Shown here: one piece after another, positions 39,002 through 50,789 of the stretch
Position numbering within the stretch: position 1 is the stretch's first letter
Layout: each line of letters begins with the position of its first letter
Assembly: GCF_963678635.1 (NCBI RefSeq)
Contig: NC_087062.1
Location: 21,131,789 to 21,195,788, forward strand
Source of the DNA: Symsagittifera roscoffensis
Taxonomy: Eukaryota; Xenacoelomorpha; Acoela; Convolutidae
Direction of reading: 5' to 3'
Length of the DNA stretch: 64,000 bases
The notes under the pieces: model-generated
Database searches by the model: none
Told to the model about the DNA's origin: nothing
The model's input: the letters and a program-made list of their open reading frames with translations, nothing else
Position numbers and translations under genes: made by a program

Positions 39002-39542
39002 TAAACAAGACTGCTCGTATCAGGCGAAGCCCTGAAGGTTCCGACTGCCTTCTAAGGTTTATGGAGCAGCAGTAATAGCATAAAAAATTAAATGAAATAA
39101 AATAAAAGGAAAGTTTTCTTTTTTTAAACTTTGAAATTTTTTTTGAAAATTATCCCCCCACACGCCAAATAAAGTACAAAAAAAGACATTTCGTTCCTTG
39201 TAACAAATCAATTATAGCATATAAGCTTCGTTCAACAAATTTGGAACGATTTATAAGACGGATTAAATCTCCGCTTACGTGTTAATAGCGCGAATTATAT
39301 CGCGCGGTAATTGTCCCAAATTGGCCATAATGGCCAAAATGACAAACTGTAAACCCTCATAACTTTACGAAAATGATCACAGGTGAAATATCTTTTCAAA
39401 TTTAAGCTCAGGATAACAATATCTTTTGAATGATATAAAAAAACCGTAAAATTGGCTAGTTAAAAAGTCGAAGTTTGTCTGAAGAAAAAAATCCACCCCG
39501 AGCATAAATATTCCGTTACTTTCGTATCGAAAGTCGGAACAA
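39002..39542 (+). repeat. P element, full length
   Basis: ACAAGACTGCTCGTATCAGG to AAAGTCGGAACAA, with a one-base deletion in the left hairpin (CAGGCGAAGCCCTG). The duplicate is at 42638-43176. Confidence 0.85.
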
Positions 39543-40439
39543 AAACCCTCCAATATATTATGAAAGTTTTAATTTTTGCCTAATTTCACAAAACGACAAT
39601 TCGGAAAATACTTTGGAAAAGACAGCTGATACAACGCTAATGAATCAGAGAAAAATACTGAAGTAAAACATTTCCCGCTGAGCAACCGCTGTTATTTTCT
39701 TAAACCCCAGAAGAGAAACAAGAAAAAGAAGAAATTTCACAATCCCATTTTTGTTGAAACATGAAGAATCAACCACACTAGAGACCCTTCACGAAAACAA
39801 CCAAAATAAAACTACCTGTTCGGAGTTTCATTTTCAATATCGCTTTGTATCTTTTGTATTGAACACGATTGTAAAGTATTTCTGAATGTTGATTATATTT
39901 CATGAGATAAATTTAACTATAAAATTGTAATTTTTCAATACTTTAGTGGAAAGCCAAAAAAAACATTGCGTTCCAACTAATCGTTTTACAGTGTTTGTCA
40001 GGATTTATTATGTGTCAAGATATATAACTCTATTCTGTACTAGACAAAAAAATTGGACGTATCTATTCGGTCAAAAGTTAGATATCGTGACGAACAGACT
40101 TTGAAATTACTCTAAAATTTAGCCACTAATCAAAATCACATCATTGAACTAAAGTTCAGAAATTTCAAACCTGTTTTGCCAGTACTGAGACAGTTTTTCA
40201 AAAAGTGTTTAAGTTCATTCGAATTACGACTGACAAGGCTTTAGTATGATATGTCACTCGACCCACACTGATTTTATTTGTCATTATGAGATCAAACTGT
40301 ATCTTTTATGAATCGTAACAGGACAAAAACCGTGGTTGACGCGGAATGCGCAACATAGCTAGTTTTAATTAATTTTTTTCCTGTTGTCGTTTCCATGAAC
40401 AAATTGCTAGAACACAATTGCTCTAAGCAGCTCCAAAAA

Positions 40440-40765
40440 CAGGTTAATTTTGCGGAACCCTGTTTAGTTTGTAGAATCAACAAACAAATTTTTATTCATT
40501 ACTTTATGACTTACATTTTTGCGAAATCTATTTATATGCGGAATCTGCTTTTAGCTTACGGGATCCACACACATCACTACACTATATATTACAAATTTGC
40601 GGAATTCGCGCAGCTCTATGGAATCCGCCTCCAATTTTTGGCGCCCGTTTATATTTGCGGAATCCGGAACAACTATCGATGTTGCTCGTTGCGGAACCTG
40701 AGACAAAACTGAGTGTCGACAAAACTTGCGTTAGACAATTTTGTGCGCGAAACCCCTGGAAATTT
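40440..40765 (+). repeat. GCGGAATCC-motif interspersed repeat, second copy
   Basis: GCGGAACCC, GCGAAATC, GCGGAATCT, GGGATCC, GCGGAATTC, TGGAATCCGC, GCGGAATCC and GCGGAACC spaced 15-60 bases apart. The right side is cut by the duplication junction at 40780. Confidence 0.75.
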
Positions 40766-40780
40766 TAGCTTGCCATAGTA

Positions 40781-43700
40781 AACAACTTCATAGTAAAACC
40801 TATTACTACCTAATACACTGATTTTATATATTCTACAACGAAAGTTATCCGTCAGAGTATGCAGCAACGCGATGTAAAACTTAAACAAGAGACAGCTCGT
40901 ATCAGGGCGAAGCCCTGAATGTTCCGACTGCCCTTTAAGGTTTATGGAGCAGCAATAGCATTAAAAAATTCAATGAAATAAAACAAAATGAAAATTTTTT
41001 TTTCTAAAATTTAAAATTTTTTATGAAAATCATTCCCCCACACGCCATATAAAGTACAAAAGGATAAATTTCGCTCCTTGTAACAAACCAATTATGGCAA
41101 ACAAGCTTCTTTTAACCAACTTGGAACGATTTCTAAGACGGATTAACTCTCCGCTTACGCGTTATTAGCGCGAAATATATCGCGCGTTAATTGTCCCAAA
41201 TTGACCAAAATGGCAATCTTTAAACCCCCGTAACTTTACGAAAAATGATCACAGGTGAAATATCTTTTCAAATTTGAGCTCAGGACAACAATACCTTTCG
41301 AATGATATAATTTGTAGCAGAAAATGAGTTTTTATGTAAGAGTCCTATTAGAAAACATATTCTGATGTAAGGTTTCATACTCGCTTAGAAGTATGGTTTT
41401 TGATAAATCCCATACAAAACGCCTGGTCCCACTAAACATTTTGGAATCTGCTTGAAGTTTTTCAAGTGGATGATAAAAAATTTGGAAACTGAACTGCCAA
41501 ATGTTGATCTTCTTCACAACGATATACACCAAACAGAACTCCAAGATATCAGAAGCGCTTTTGCTTGGTGCAAAATTTAAGGAGCAAGCAGAAAAGCAAG
41601 CTAAAACAATTAAATTGTTGTAATTGAATGATAATTAGGCCCAGATTTGAAAATCAAATCACTTTATAAGCAACATTTTAACACCATGTCTTGGACTGGT
41701 TTGGTATCAACGTTTTTCTTGATTGGTGTTTTTGTTCCAACTTTCGTAACTAAAGTAACGGAATATTTGTGCTCGGGATGGTTTTTTCTTCAGACAAACT
41801 TCGACTTTTTAACTAGCCATTTTTGACAAAACTTTTTTATCATTAAGAGGGTATTGTTATACTGAGCTTAAATTTGAAAAAATATTTCTCCGTGATCTTT
41901 TTTTGTAAAGTTACGGGGGCTTAAAGATTGCCATTTTGGCCAATTTGAGACAATTAACGCGCGATATATTTCGCGCTATTAACGCGTAAGCGGAGATTAA
42001 AGCCGTCTTAGAAATCTTTCCAAATTGGTTGAACGAAGCTTGACAAATTTTGACGTTGTAACTAGCCATTTTTGACGGAACTTTTAAAATCATTCAAAAG
42101 GTTTTGTTGTCTCGAGCTTAAATTCTGAAAGATATTGTACCTGTCATCATTTTTTGTATAAATTATGAGGGTTTAAAATTTGCTATTTTGGCCAATTTGA
42201 GACAATTAACGCGCGATATATTTCGCGCTGTTAACGCGTATGCGGAGATTAAAGCCGTCTTAGAAATCTTTCCAAATTGGTTATAGGAACCTTATTTGCC
42301 ATAATTGATTTGTTAATAAGGGTAAAGTCAACCACTTTGTACTTTATATGACGCTTGGGGTGATGATTTTCACACAAAAAATCTCAAATTTGAAAAAATA
42401 GTTTTCATTTTTTTTTACATTTTATTTTTATACTTCTTAGACCTGAAATGCAGTGGGAACATTCATGGTTTTGCCTTGATGACAGCAATCTTGTTTTTTT
42501 TGCAATTTTTGGGCATTAGTTGATATTTTTGGCAGTACTGAAAGTTTCTTAGCTGCAGTTTGGAAGCTTAAACCACAAGAAGCTCCAAGTATTTGATTAT
42601 ACTATTTGACACTATTTGATTATAGCTGTGAAATATAAACAAGACTGCTCGTATCAGGCGAAGCCCTGAAGGTTCCGACTGCCTTCTAAGGTTTATGGAG
42701 CAGCAGTAATAGCATAAAAAATTAAATGAAATAAAATAAAAGGAAAGTTTTCTTTTTTTAAACTTTGAAATTTTTTTTGAAAATTATCCCCCCACACGCC
42801 AAATAAAGTACAAAAAAAGACATTTCGTTCCTTGTAACAAATCAATTATAGCAGATAAACTTCGTTCAACAAATTTGGAACGATTTATAAGACGGATTAA
42901 ATCTCCGCTTACGCGTTAATAGCGCGAATTATATCGCGCGTTAATTGTCCCAAATAGGTCAAAATGGCCAAAATGACAAACTGTAAACCCTCATAACTTT
43001 ACGAAAATGATCACAGGTGAAATATCTTTTCAAATTTAAGCTCAGGATAACAATATCTTTTGAATGATATAAAAAAACCGTAAAATTGGCTAGTTAAAAA
43101 GTCGAAGTTTGTCTGAAGAAAAAAACCCACCCCGAGCACAAATATTCCGTTACTTTCGTATCGAAAGTCGGAACAAAAACCCTCCAATATATTATGAAAG
43201 TTTTAATTTTTGCCTAATTTCACAAAACGACAATTCGGAAAATACTTTGGAAAAGACAGCTGATACAACGCTAATGAATCAGAGAAAAATACTGAAGTAA
43301 AACATTTCCCGCTGAGCAACCGCTGTTATTTTCTTAAACCCCAGAAGAGAAACAAGAAAAAGAAGAAATTTCACAATCCCATTTTTGTTGAAACATGAAG
43401 AATCAACCGCACTAGAGACCCTTCACGAAAACAACCAAAATAAAACTACCTGTTTGGAGTTTCATTTTCAATATCGCTTTGTATCTTTTGTATTGAACAC
43501 GATTGTAAAGTATTTCTGAATGTTGATTATATTTCATGAGATAAATTTAACTATAAAATTGTAATTTTTCAATACTTTAGTGGAAAGCCAAAAAAAAACA
43601 TTGCGTTCCAACTAATCGTTTTACAGTGTTTGTCAGGATTTATTATGTGTCAAGATATATAACTCTATTCTGTACTAGACAAAAAAATTGGACGTATCTA

Positions 43701-44400
43701 TTCGGTCAAAAGTTAGATATCGTGACGAACAGACTTTGAAATTACTCTAAAATTTAGCCACTAATCAAAATCACATCATTGAACTAAAATTCAGAAATTT
43801 CAAACCTGTTTTGCCAGTACTGAGACAGTTTTTCAAAAAGTGTCTAAGTTCATTCGAATTACGACTGACAAGGCTTTAGTATGATATGTCACTCGACCCA
43901 CACTGATTTTATTTGTCATTATGAGATCAAACTGTATCTTTTATGAATCGTAACAGGACAAAAACCGTGGTTGACGCGGAATGCGCAACATAGCTAGTTT
44001 TAATTAATTTTTTTCCTGTTGTCGTTTCCATGAACAAATTGCTAGAACACAATTGCTCTAAGCACCTCCAAAAACAGGTTAATTTTGCGGAACCCTGTTT
44101 AGTTTGTAGAATCAACAAACAAATTTTTATTCATTACTTTATGACTTACATTTTTGCGAAATCTGCTTATATGCGGAATCTGCTTTTAGCTTACGGGATC
44201 CACACACATCACTACACTATATATTACAAATTTGCGGAATTCGCGCAGCTCTATGGAATCCGCCTCCAATTTTTGGCGCCCGTTTATATTTGCGGAATCC
44301 GGAACAACTATCGATGTTGCTCGTTGCGGAACCTGAGACAAAACTGAGTGTCGACAAAACTTGCGTTAGACAATTTTGTGCGCGAAACCCCTGGAATTTT
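40781..44400 (+). repeat. 3.63 kb tandem duplication, second copy
   Basis: Collinear with 37148-40780. Contains truncated P (40888-41310), reverse P (41731-42494), forward P (42638-43176) and the GCGGAATCC cluster from 44070, which here continues past the duplicated part to 44535. Confidence 0.9.
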
Positions 44401-44535
44401 TGTAAGTGGAATCGGCAAACATTTTGGAACATGTTTGAAGACTTATTTCTTCTTCCATTTACCTACAGACACCAATATGTGCGCCGATCAAGTGCACAGT
44501 TTGGCTTCCTAATGATTGTACCTGAATTTGGCTGA
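44070..44535 (+). repeat. GCGGAATCC-motif interspersed repeat, longest copy
   Basis: Continues beyond the duplicated part through GTAAGTGGAATCGGC and CAGACACCAATATGTGCG to CAGTTTGGCTTCC. This right half matches 300-430 at the left edge of the window and defines the family. Confidence 0.75.
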
Positions 44536-45634
44536 AAAGAGAAAAACCAAACTAAACTAAATCACACCCGAATACACAGTTCTCCAAATTAATGAAAAAC
44601 TCCTTGATCGAAACATTTGTTGATTCCTTGAACTCAAATGTGAAGCAAACAGGCGACATATTGTGAGAGTTGTCAAGGCGTTAAAATATTTTGATCCAAA
44701 GCGAAAAAAATTACAGCCAAAGTTAAATAAAAGAACAAATTGATAATGTTTTAATAGTTCTTAGTCGTTTTAAGATTCCTGATTTTCCTTGTTGCAATTT
44801 CTTATGCCTGTGACATCTATGTTGCCGAATTTTCTCAGCATGTCAGATTTTTTTTGGCTAGCTTTGTTCCTTTCTTGGACCTGAATCATATTCTGTGGGG
44901 TCAGCAAAAGGACAGGCTAATTGCTTTGGGTAAGAAACTGAAAAAGCCCGATGTCAAGACGCGTGTTTCCTATTCAAGTTCAATGATTCCAAAATATGGG
45001 CCAGTAAATTGAAAAGCCTAATTTGTCCCGTTTGGAACCGTTCAAGCGGAAATTGGCTAGAAAATCTACTATTTGTTTTCTAGTGAAGGGTGTTGATAAT
45101 TCTCTAACATAATTTGTTCCAACTGATGGCCTCAAAACAAAATGAAAAGATTAAATTCGGAAGAAACGAAGCGTGATTTGTTATCGTATTCTCAACATTT
45201 CAAGGTGCATTTTCAAGCATACCTAATTTTTCAATCTTACCTTGTTTTATTCGATGGAACCAAAGAGTTCAACTAAGGAAAATTTTTCCAGGTAAGATAA
45301 AGCATTGGCTAGTAGATTATTGATAGCCATAGACATAAAAATCCCGGACCGGTCATTCAGGAAATCATACTTTATATCAAAAAAAAAATTGGTTTATATC
45401 AGACATCATTCCTAGACATTTATTGTGCGTACCAAATCCTGATTAAATATTTTCAACTATAATTAGTCCCTCAAATCGTTGTTTATGTTTTTTTTGTTAT
45501 TTCAAATTTTTACTGCGTATACATGTGTGTTAGTGGAATTTAAAATTTTTTAATAACCCTTCAAGAATCCATCTAAATGAATACATTCGTCTTGAAAAAG
45601 TTCTTATAAAAGCTTAGGCAGAAATTGATTTTTG
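44536..45634. other. unassigned sequence
   Basis: AT-rich, no exon or repeat that I recognise. Confidence 0.4.
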
Positions 45635-47490
45635 ATGTAAGAGTCCTATTAGAAAACATATTCTGATGTAAGATTTCATACTCGTTTAGAAGTATGGTTT
45701 TTGATAAATCCCATCCAAAACGCCTGGTCCCACTAAACATTTTGGAATCTACTTGAAGTTTTTCAAGTGGATGATAAAAAATTTGGAAACTGAACTGCCA
45801 AATGTTGATCTTCTTCACAACGATATACACCAAACAGAACTCCAAGATATCAGAAGCGCTTTTGCTTGGTGCAAAATTTAAGGAGCAAGCAGAAGAGCAA
45901 GCTAAAGCAATTAAATTGTTGTAATTGAATGATAATTAGGCCCAGATTTGAAAATCAAATCACTTTATAAGCAACATTTTAACACCATGTCTTGGACTGG
46001 TTTGGTATCAACGTTTCCCTTGATTGGTGTTTTTGTTCCAACTTTCGTAACGAAAGTAACGGATTATTTGTGCTCGGAATGGTTTTTTATTCAGACAAAC
46101 TTCGACTTTTTAACTAGCCATTTTTGACAAAACTTTTTTATCATTAAGAGGGTATTGTTATACTGAGCTTAAATTTGAAAAGATATTTCTCCGTGATCTT
46201 TTCTTTTTTTGTAAAGTTACGGGGGCTTAAAGATTGCCATTTTGGCCAATTTGAGACAATTAACGCGCGATATATTTCGCGCTATTAACGCGTAAGCGGA
46301 GATTAAAGCCGTCTTAGAAATCTTTCCTTAATTGGTTGAACGAAGCTTGACAAATTTTGACGTTGTAACTAGCCATTTTTGACGGAACTTTTAAAATCAT
46401 TCAAAAGGTTTTGTTGTCTCGAGCTTAAATTCTGAAAGATATTGTACCTTTCATCATTTTTTGTATAAATTATGAGGGTTTAAAATTTGCTATTTTGGCC
46501 AATTTGAGACAATTAACGCGCGATATATTTCGCGCTGTTAACGCGTATGCGGAGATTAAAGCCGTCTTAGAAATCTTTCCAAATTGGTTATAGGAACCTT
46601 ATTTGCCATAATTGATTTGTTAATAAGGGTAAAGTCAACCACTTTGTACTTTATATGACGCTTGGGGTGATGATTTTCACAAAAAAATTTCAAATTTGAA
46701 AAAATAGTTTTCATTTTTTTTTCATATTTTAGTTTTATACTTCTTAGACCTAAAATGCAGTGGGAACTTTCATGGTTTTGCCTTGACGACAGCAATCTTG
46801 TTCTTTCTGCTATTTTTGACATTAGTTGATATTTTTGGCAGTAGTGAAAGTTTCTTAGCTGCAGTTTGGAAGCTTAAACCACAAGAAGCTCCAAGTAAAA
46901 CTGAAATTTGAACATATGACACTATTTGATTATAGCTATGAAATATAAACAAGATTGCTCGTATCAAGGCAAAGCCTTGAATGTTCCGACTGCCTTTTAA
47001 ATTTTATGGATTAGCAGTAATAGCATAAAAAAATTAAATGAATTAAAATAAAAGGATTTTTTTTTCTAAACTTTGAAATTTTTTATGAAAATCATCCCCG
47101 CACACACCATATAAAGTACAAAAAGAGAGATTTCGTTCCTTGTAACAAATCAATTATTGCAAATACGCTTCGTTCAACCAATTTGGAACGATTTATAAGA
47201 CGGATTAAATCTCCGCTTGCGCGTTAATAGCGCGAATTATATCGCGCGTTAATTGTCTCAAATTGCTCAAAATGACCAAAATGGCAATCTTTAAACCCTC
47301 ATAACTCTACGAAAAAAGATCACAAGTGAAATATCGTTTCAAATTTAAGCTCAGGACAACAATATTTTTTGAATAATATAAAAAAATTCCGTCAAAAATG
47401 GCTAGTTAAAAAAACGAAATTTGTCTGAAGAAAAAAAAACCCACCCCGAGCACAAATATTCCGTTACTTTCGTACCGAAAGTCGGAACAA
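45635..47490 (+). repeat. third, partial copy of the 3.63 kb repeat
   Basis: Matches 37695-39542: spacer, reverse P (46033-46802, with the same duplicated core) and forward P (46950-47490). It is more diverged than the first two copies are from each other, so it is older. The left edge sits in the spacer at about TTTTTGATGTAAGAGTCC. Confidence 0.85.
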
Positions 47491-47653
47491 TAACTTAAAA
47501 TGGATCACGGCTAAAAAATTGAACCGGATAAAAAAGCTTCTTATCAATTTTATACCAGTTTAGTGAGCACAATCGACAAAAATCCTGATTAATTTTCCCA
47601 AAGTTTTAACATAAATTAAAGAACCTATTTATTGGGAGCAGAATTTTATAATT
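47491..47653. other. short spacer between P elements
   Basis: Unassigned AT-rich sequence. Confidence 0.4.
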
Positions 47654-48194
47654 AAACAAGACTGCTCGTATCAGGGCGAAGCCCTGAATGTTCCGACTGC
47701 CTTTTAAGGTTAATGGAGCAGCAGTAATAGCATTAAAAAATAAATGAAAAAAAAATAGGAAAATTTTTTTTCTAGTCTTTGAATTTTTTTATGAAAATCA
47801 TCACCCCACACGCCATATAAAGTATAAAAAGATAGATTTCGTTCCTTGTAACAAATCAATTATGGCAAATAAGCTTCGTTCAACCAATTTGGAACGATTT
47901 ATAAGACGGATTAAATCTCCGCTTACGCGTTAATAGCGCGAATTATATCGCGCGTTAATTGTCCCAAATTGGTCAAAATTCCCGAAATGATAATCTTTAA
48001 ACCCTCATAACTTTACGAAAAATAATCACAGGCGAAACATCTTTTCAAATTTAAGCTCAGGACAACAATACTTTTAGAACGATAAAAAAATTCCGTCAAA
48101 AATGGCCAGTTAAAAAGTCGAAATTTGTCCGAAGAAAAAAAAACCCACCCCGAGCACAAATATTCCGTTACTTTCGTATCGAAAGTCGGAACAA
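47654..48194 (+). repeat. P element, full length
   Basis: ACAAGACTGCTCGTATCAGG to AAGTCGGAACAA, with both hairpins intact (CAGGGCGAAGCCCTG and CTTTCGTATCGAAAG). A good reference copy. Confidence 0.9.
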
Positions 48195-48696
48195 TAACAC
48201 ATTGGGAGTAACAGTTCACAATTCAAAAACTGCAACGGAAACGAAGTCACTTTTTATTTGAAGAATTTTTCTTCGAAAAGTTAGTTCATGTATACAATTG
48301 ATCAAAAGCCCCGATTGACGTCATATAAGCCGTTGGACTTCTTCAGATGAACAAATTATTGAAACAAAAAGATCTTATACCAAAAAACAAAGCCCATGTA
48401 GAAAGCAAAACCCATGTAAAAAGCAAAGATCAAGTAATTTTGATATATTTTTTATGATGCATCTGAAAAAACTATACTAGCAACATTGTTTGGTTACTAC
48501 TTCTATAAGGCAACTGCCAATTAGTCAAAAACTAAAACTATGAAATATTTCAAAAAATTTCAACAATCATTTTTTGAGCGTAAGTTTTGCGAGTTTTTTT
48601 AAGTGTGGAAAAGAGAAGGATTTCGCCTGGCTAATTTTGAAAAAAATCTGAATACATGAATGAATAAAATTGTAGGGACAAATTTTGAGTCATACT
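48195..48696. other. unassigned sequence
   Basis: AT-rich; nothing recognised. Confidence 0.4.
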
Positions 48697-48880
48697 CTTG
48701 GGCGGATTTAGGGGGGGGGGGGGGGGAGGACTCTCCCCCTCTGGAATTCAATCACCTGCCGACCCAAAAGGTCCACACTTTGTACCATTTTGAGATATCC
48801 ATTGTAGCCAAAATTTTTCTAAAAGCGCCTTCGGCTTCAATATTTATTAATCTATAAGGGGGAGTGCGCGCCAAAAAAAA
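48697..48880 (+). mobile_element. hAT-type MITE, right-truncated
   Basis: TTGGGCGGATTTAGG then a long G run, CCTGCCGACCCAAAAGG, TTTTGAGATATCCATTG and TTTTTCTAAAAGCGCCTTCG match the family. The right terminal repeat is absent. Confidence 0.65.
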
Positions 48881-49403
48881 AACGCACGACGCGTTGTTAT
48901 CCGTAAATTTTTTCGAGTGCGTTGTAAAAATTTTATTTGTTAGGAAATTAGATTCTCATCACGCTAAAATCACAAATGCAACTGAAACCTGTAAACACTT
49001 TAGAACAATTCAATCTCAAAGAAATAATCAGCTCAATCTTTATTATCATCGTTTATGAAATGCAACCGACATAGAACCCCTAATAAAACAATAAAACTTA
49101 ACAAACGCCCCACACATTTTTGAAATTAAAAATTGAGAAAACAACTTGGGATCACGGTTAAAAAACCGCGATCCCAGTTAATACTATTAAATATATACTA
49201 TTAAAGTAAAATGATAAACAAATTAACCAAAAAAAAAACTTTTTTAACCAACATAAAACTGAAAAAAACTTACTTCAGGCTTGGTTGGTCTTTATTTTTC
49301 AAATGAAATGCCTAAAAGAAAAAAAAATTTATGTGTTAAAATTTAATGATAAAAAAGTTTCAAAAATCAAATATCGAAAAACTCAAAAAAACTGAACAAA
49401 ATA
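48881..49403. other. left flank of the BEL/Pao insertion, with one strong hairpin
   Basis: Unassigned, A-rich. The only structure is a 13 bp inverted repeat, TGGGATCACGGTT (49147-49159) and AACCGCGATCCCA (49164-49176), with a 4-base loop and one mismatch. Confidence 0.5.
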
Positions 49404-49408
49404 ATATG

Positions 49409-49880
49409 TGTTGCAGCGCAAATATAAAACAATAGTATAAAAGCATATAAAAGTAAATGCGACAGTAGCCAAGCGTATACATGGTGCGTCCCGGCGGGTT
49501 CGGCGCCGGTTCGAATCCCGACTAGGTCATTTCCTTTCTAGAACTCGAATATGCACCGAACTTGATGGGATGCTCCGTAACCAGGTTCGATCCCCCCAAA
49601 ACCGATTTTAACCGTCTTTTCGCTCTAATTTGGTTCAGCCTTGATTAAGGCTGACCTTTAAAAAGAGCAATTTGTCTCAAGGACAAATACTGGCCATTTT
49701 TTGCAGCTTGCTTTGAGTTATGCAGTTTTTTGTGTCCGATGTTACCGATAACAATAAAAAAGTTTGTTAAAAATATCATTATATTACGAAATTTCCAGAG
49801 TTATTTTCCCGATAAAATACTCGTTAATTCAAGTGTTTGAAAAGAGATTTTATTACGAAGTGTGGAGATTGGCGCGCACA
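49409..49880 (+). repeat. 5' LTR of the BEL/Pao element (472 bp)
   Basis: TGTTGCAGCGC...GGCGCGCACA. Contains TATAAAA-like strings (49421, 49445), a tRNA-like block (A box from 49466, B box GGTTCGAATCC 49508-49518), a second B-box-like GGTTCGATCCC (49584-49594) and AATAAA near 49752. It differs from the 3' LTR by one short indel near 49460, a one-base change in a C run and a few substitutions. Confidence 0.95.
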
Positions 49881-49884
49881 TTTT

Positions 49885-49902
49885 TGGCGCCCCACAAGGG
49901 AC
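49885..49902 (+). promoter_or_regulatory. primer binding site, tRNA-Lys-like
   Basis: TGGCGCCCCACAAGGGAC, 4 bases after the 5' LTR. It begins with TGG (complement of tRNA CCA) and agrees at 15 of 18 positions with the well-known tRNA-Lys3 type site. The exact primer tRNA is inferred. Confidence 0.7.
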
Positions 49903-50082
49903 ACGAGTCTTTTCTCACGAAGTCGACACAAGGGACCGAGGTCTTTCTCTTCACGACAAGAGACTCAGTGACTCAGTCAAAGCTGTTCAAAAGTCGTCAC
50001 CTTCTCGTATTCGAAGGTTGGCCGAGTTCGAAAGTCGTCGGCATATTCTCATTGGCAAAAAAATACGAAAGTTTTAAGCAAC

Positions 50083-50290
50083 CAGTTGGCCGAGTGCATC
50101 ACTTTCTATCTTTCCCTCACACAAGACCCGAATGCATTTGGCCGAGTATATTAATTGTCTCGAGTCTCCAGTTGGCCCCCCAGTGTCCGGTTGGCCGATT
50201 GTCCAGTTGGCCGATTGACCAGTTAGCCAAGTGTCCAGTTGATCGAGTGTCCAAATAGCCGAAAGTCGTTATAGTGAGCAGTTAGCAGAA
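50083..50290 (+). repeat. GTCCAGTTGGCCGA minisatellite in the BEL/Pao leader
   Basis: Imperfect repeats of about 12-19 bases built on (G/A)(T/C)CAGTTGGCCGA(T/G)T, most regular at 50165-50265. Some copies read AGTTAGCCAAG or AGTTGATCGAG. Confidence 0.7.
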
Positions 50291-50789
50291 TTGACCGAAA
50301 TTTGATTAGCCAAAATAACCGACAGAGCAGTCTGGCGAAAGAGCAGACTGGTGGAAGAGAGGCCTGTGGTCAAAGTGGAGCTGTGGAGCTGTGTTTTTCT
50401 CGACACGCGAAGTTTTTGGCTTTTTCCCGGTGACCGCCCAATCTCCAAAACCGTCAAAAACTGTAAGACTAGTGTAATCTTTATAAACTTTTTTGTGCAA
50501 TAAAATTACATACGGTGTCTTGTTGTGTATCCCAACTCAACGCAAGCTACAAGTGGTAATTTTCCCGATACCACAAAGTTTTGGGTAATTGTGAACGGAT
50601 TGAAAATCCAAGAAATCGGATCATAGACCAGGGGTACTAGACTAGTTTTTTGGGTTGGTTTACGACTCGAACCTGCTGACCAAAATTTTCCGAAAAATTT
50701 TGGGAAAAAAGTAAGAAATTTCCAAAAAATCGTCAAAACGTCCCCATAACTCTGCGAAACTGTGCTGTAACATGTCACCAACCTTATGG

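Larger units (their letters stand above)
37148..40780 (+). repeat. 3.63 kb tandem duplication, first copy
   Basis: Repeats at 40781-44400 with an offset of 3633-3635 bp and very few differences. Contents in order: truncated forward P (37253-37677), spacer (37678-38097), reverse P (38098-38861), forward P (39002-39542), unassigned 39543-40439, and the GCGGAATCC cluster (40440-40765). No protein gene is seen in it. Confidence 0.9.

Noticed and set aside
31426-48194. CRISPR-like array of regularly spaced repeats
   Set aside because: The repeats are ~540 bp elements with internal structure in a eukaryotic context, not short direct repeats with unique spacers.
49461-49530. A genuine tRNA gene in the LTR
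   Set aside because: A and B boxes are present, but I could not form a full 7 bp acceptor stem or a perfect T stem by hand, so it is reported as tRNA-like only.
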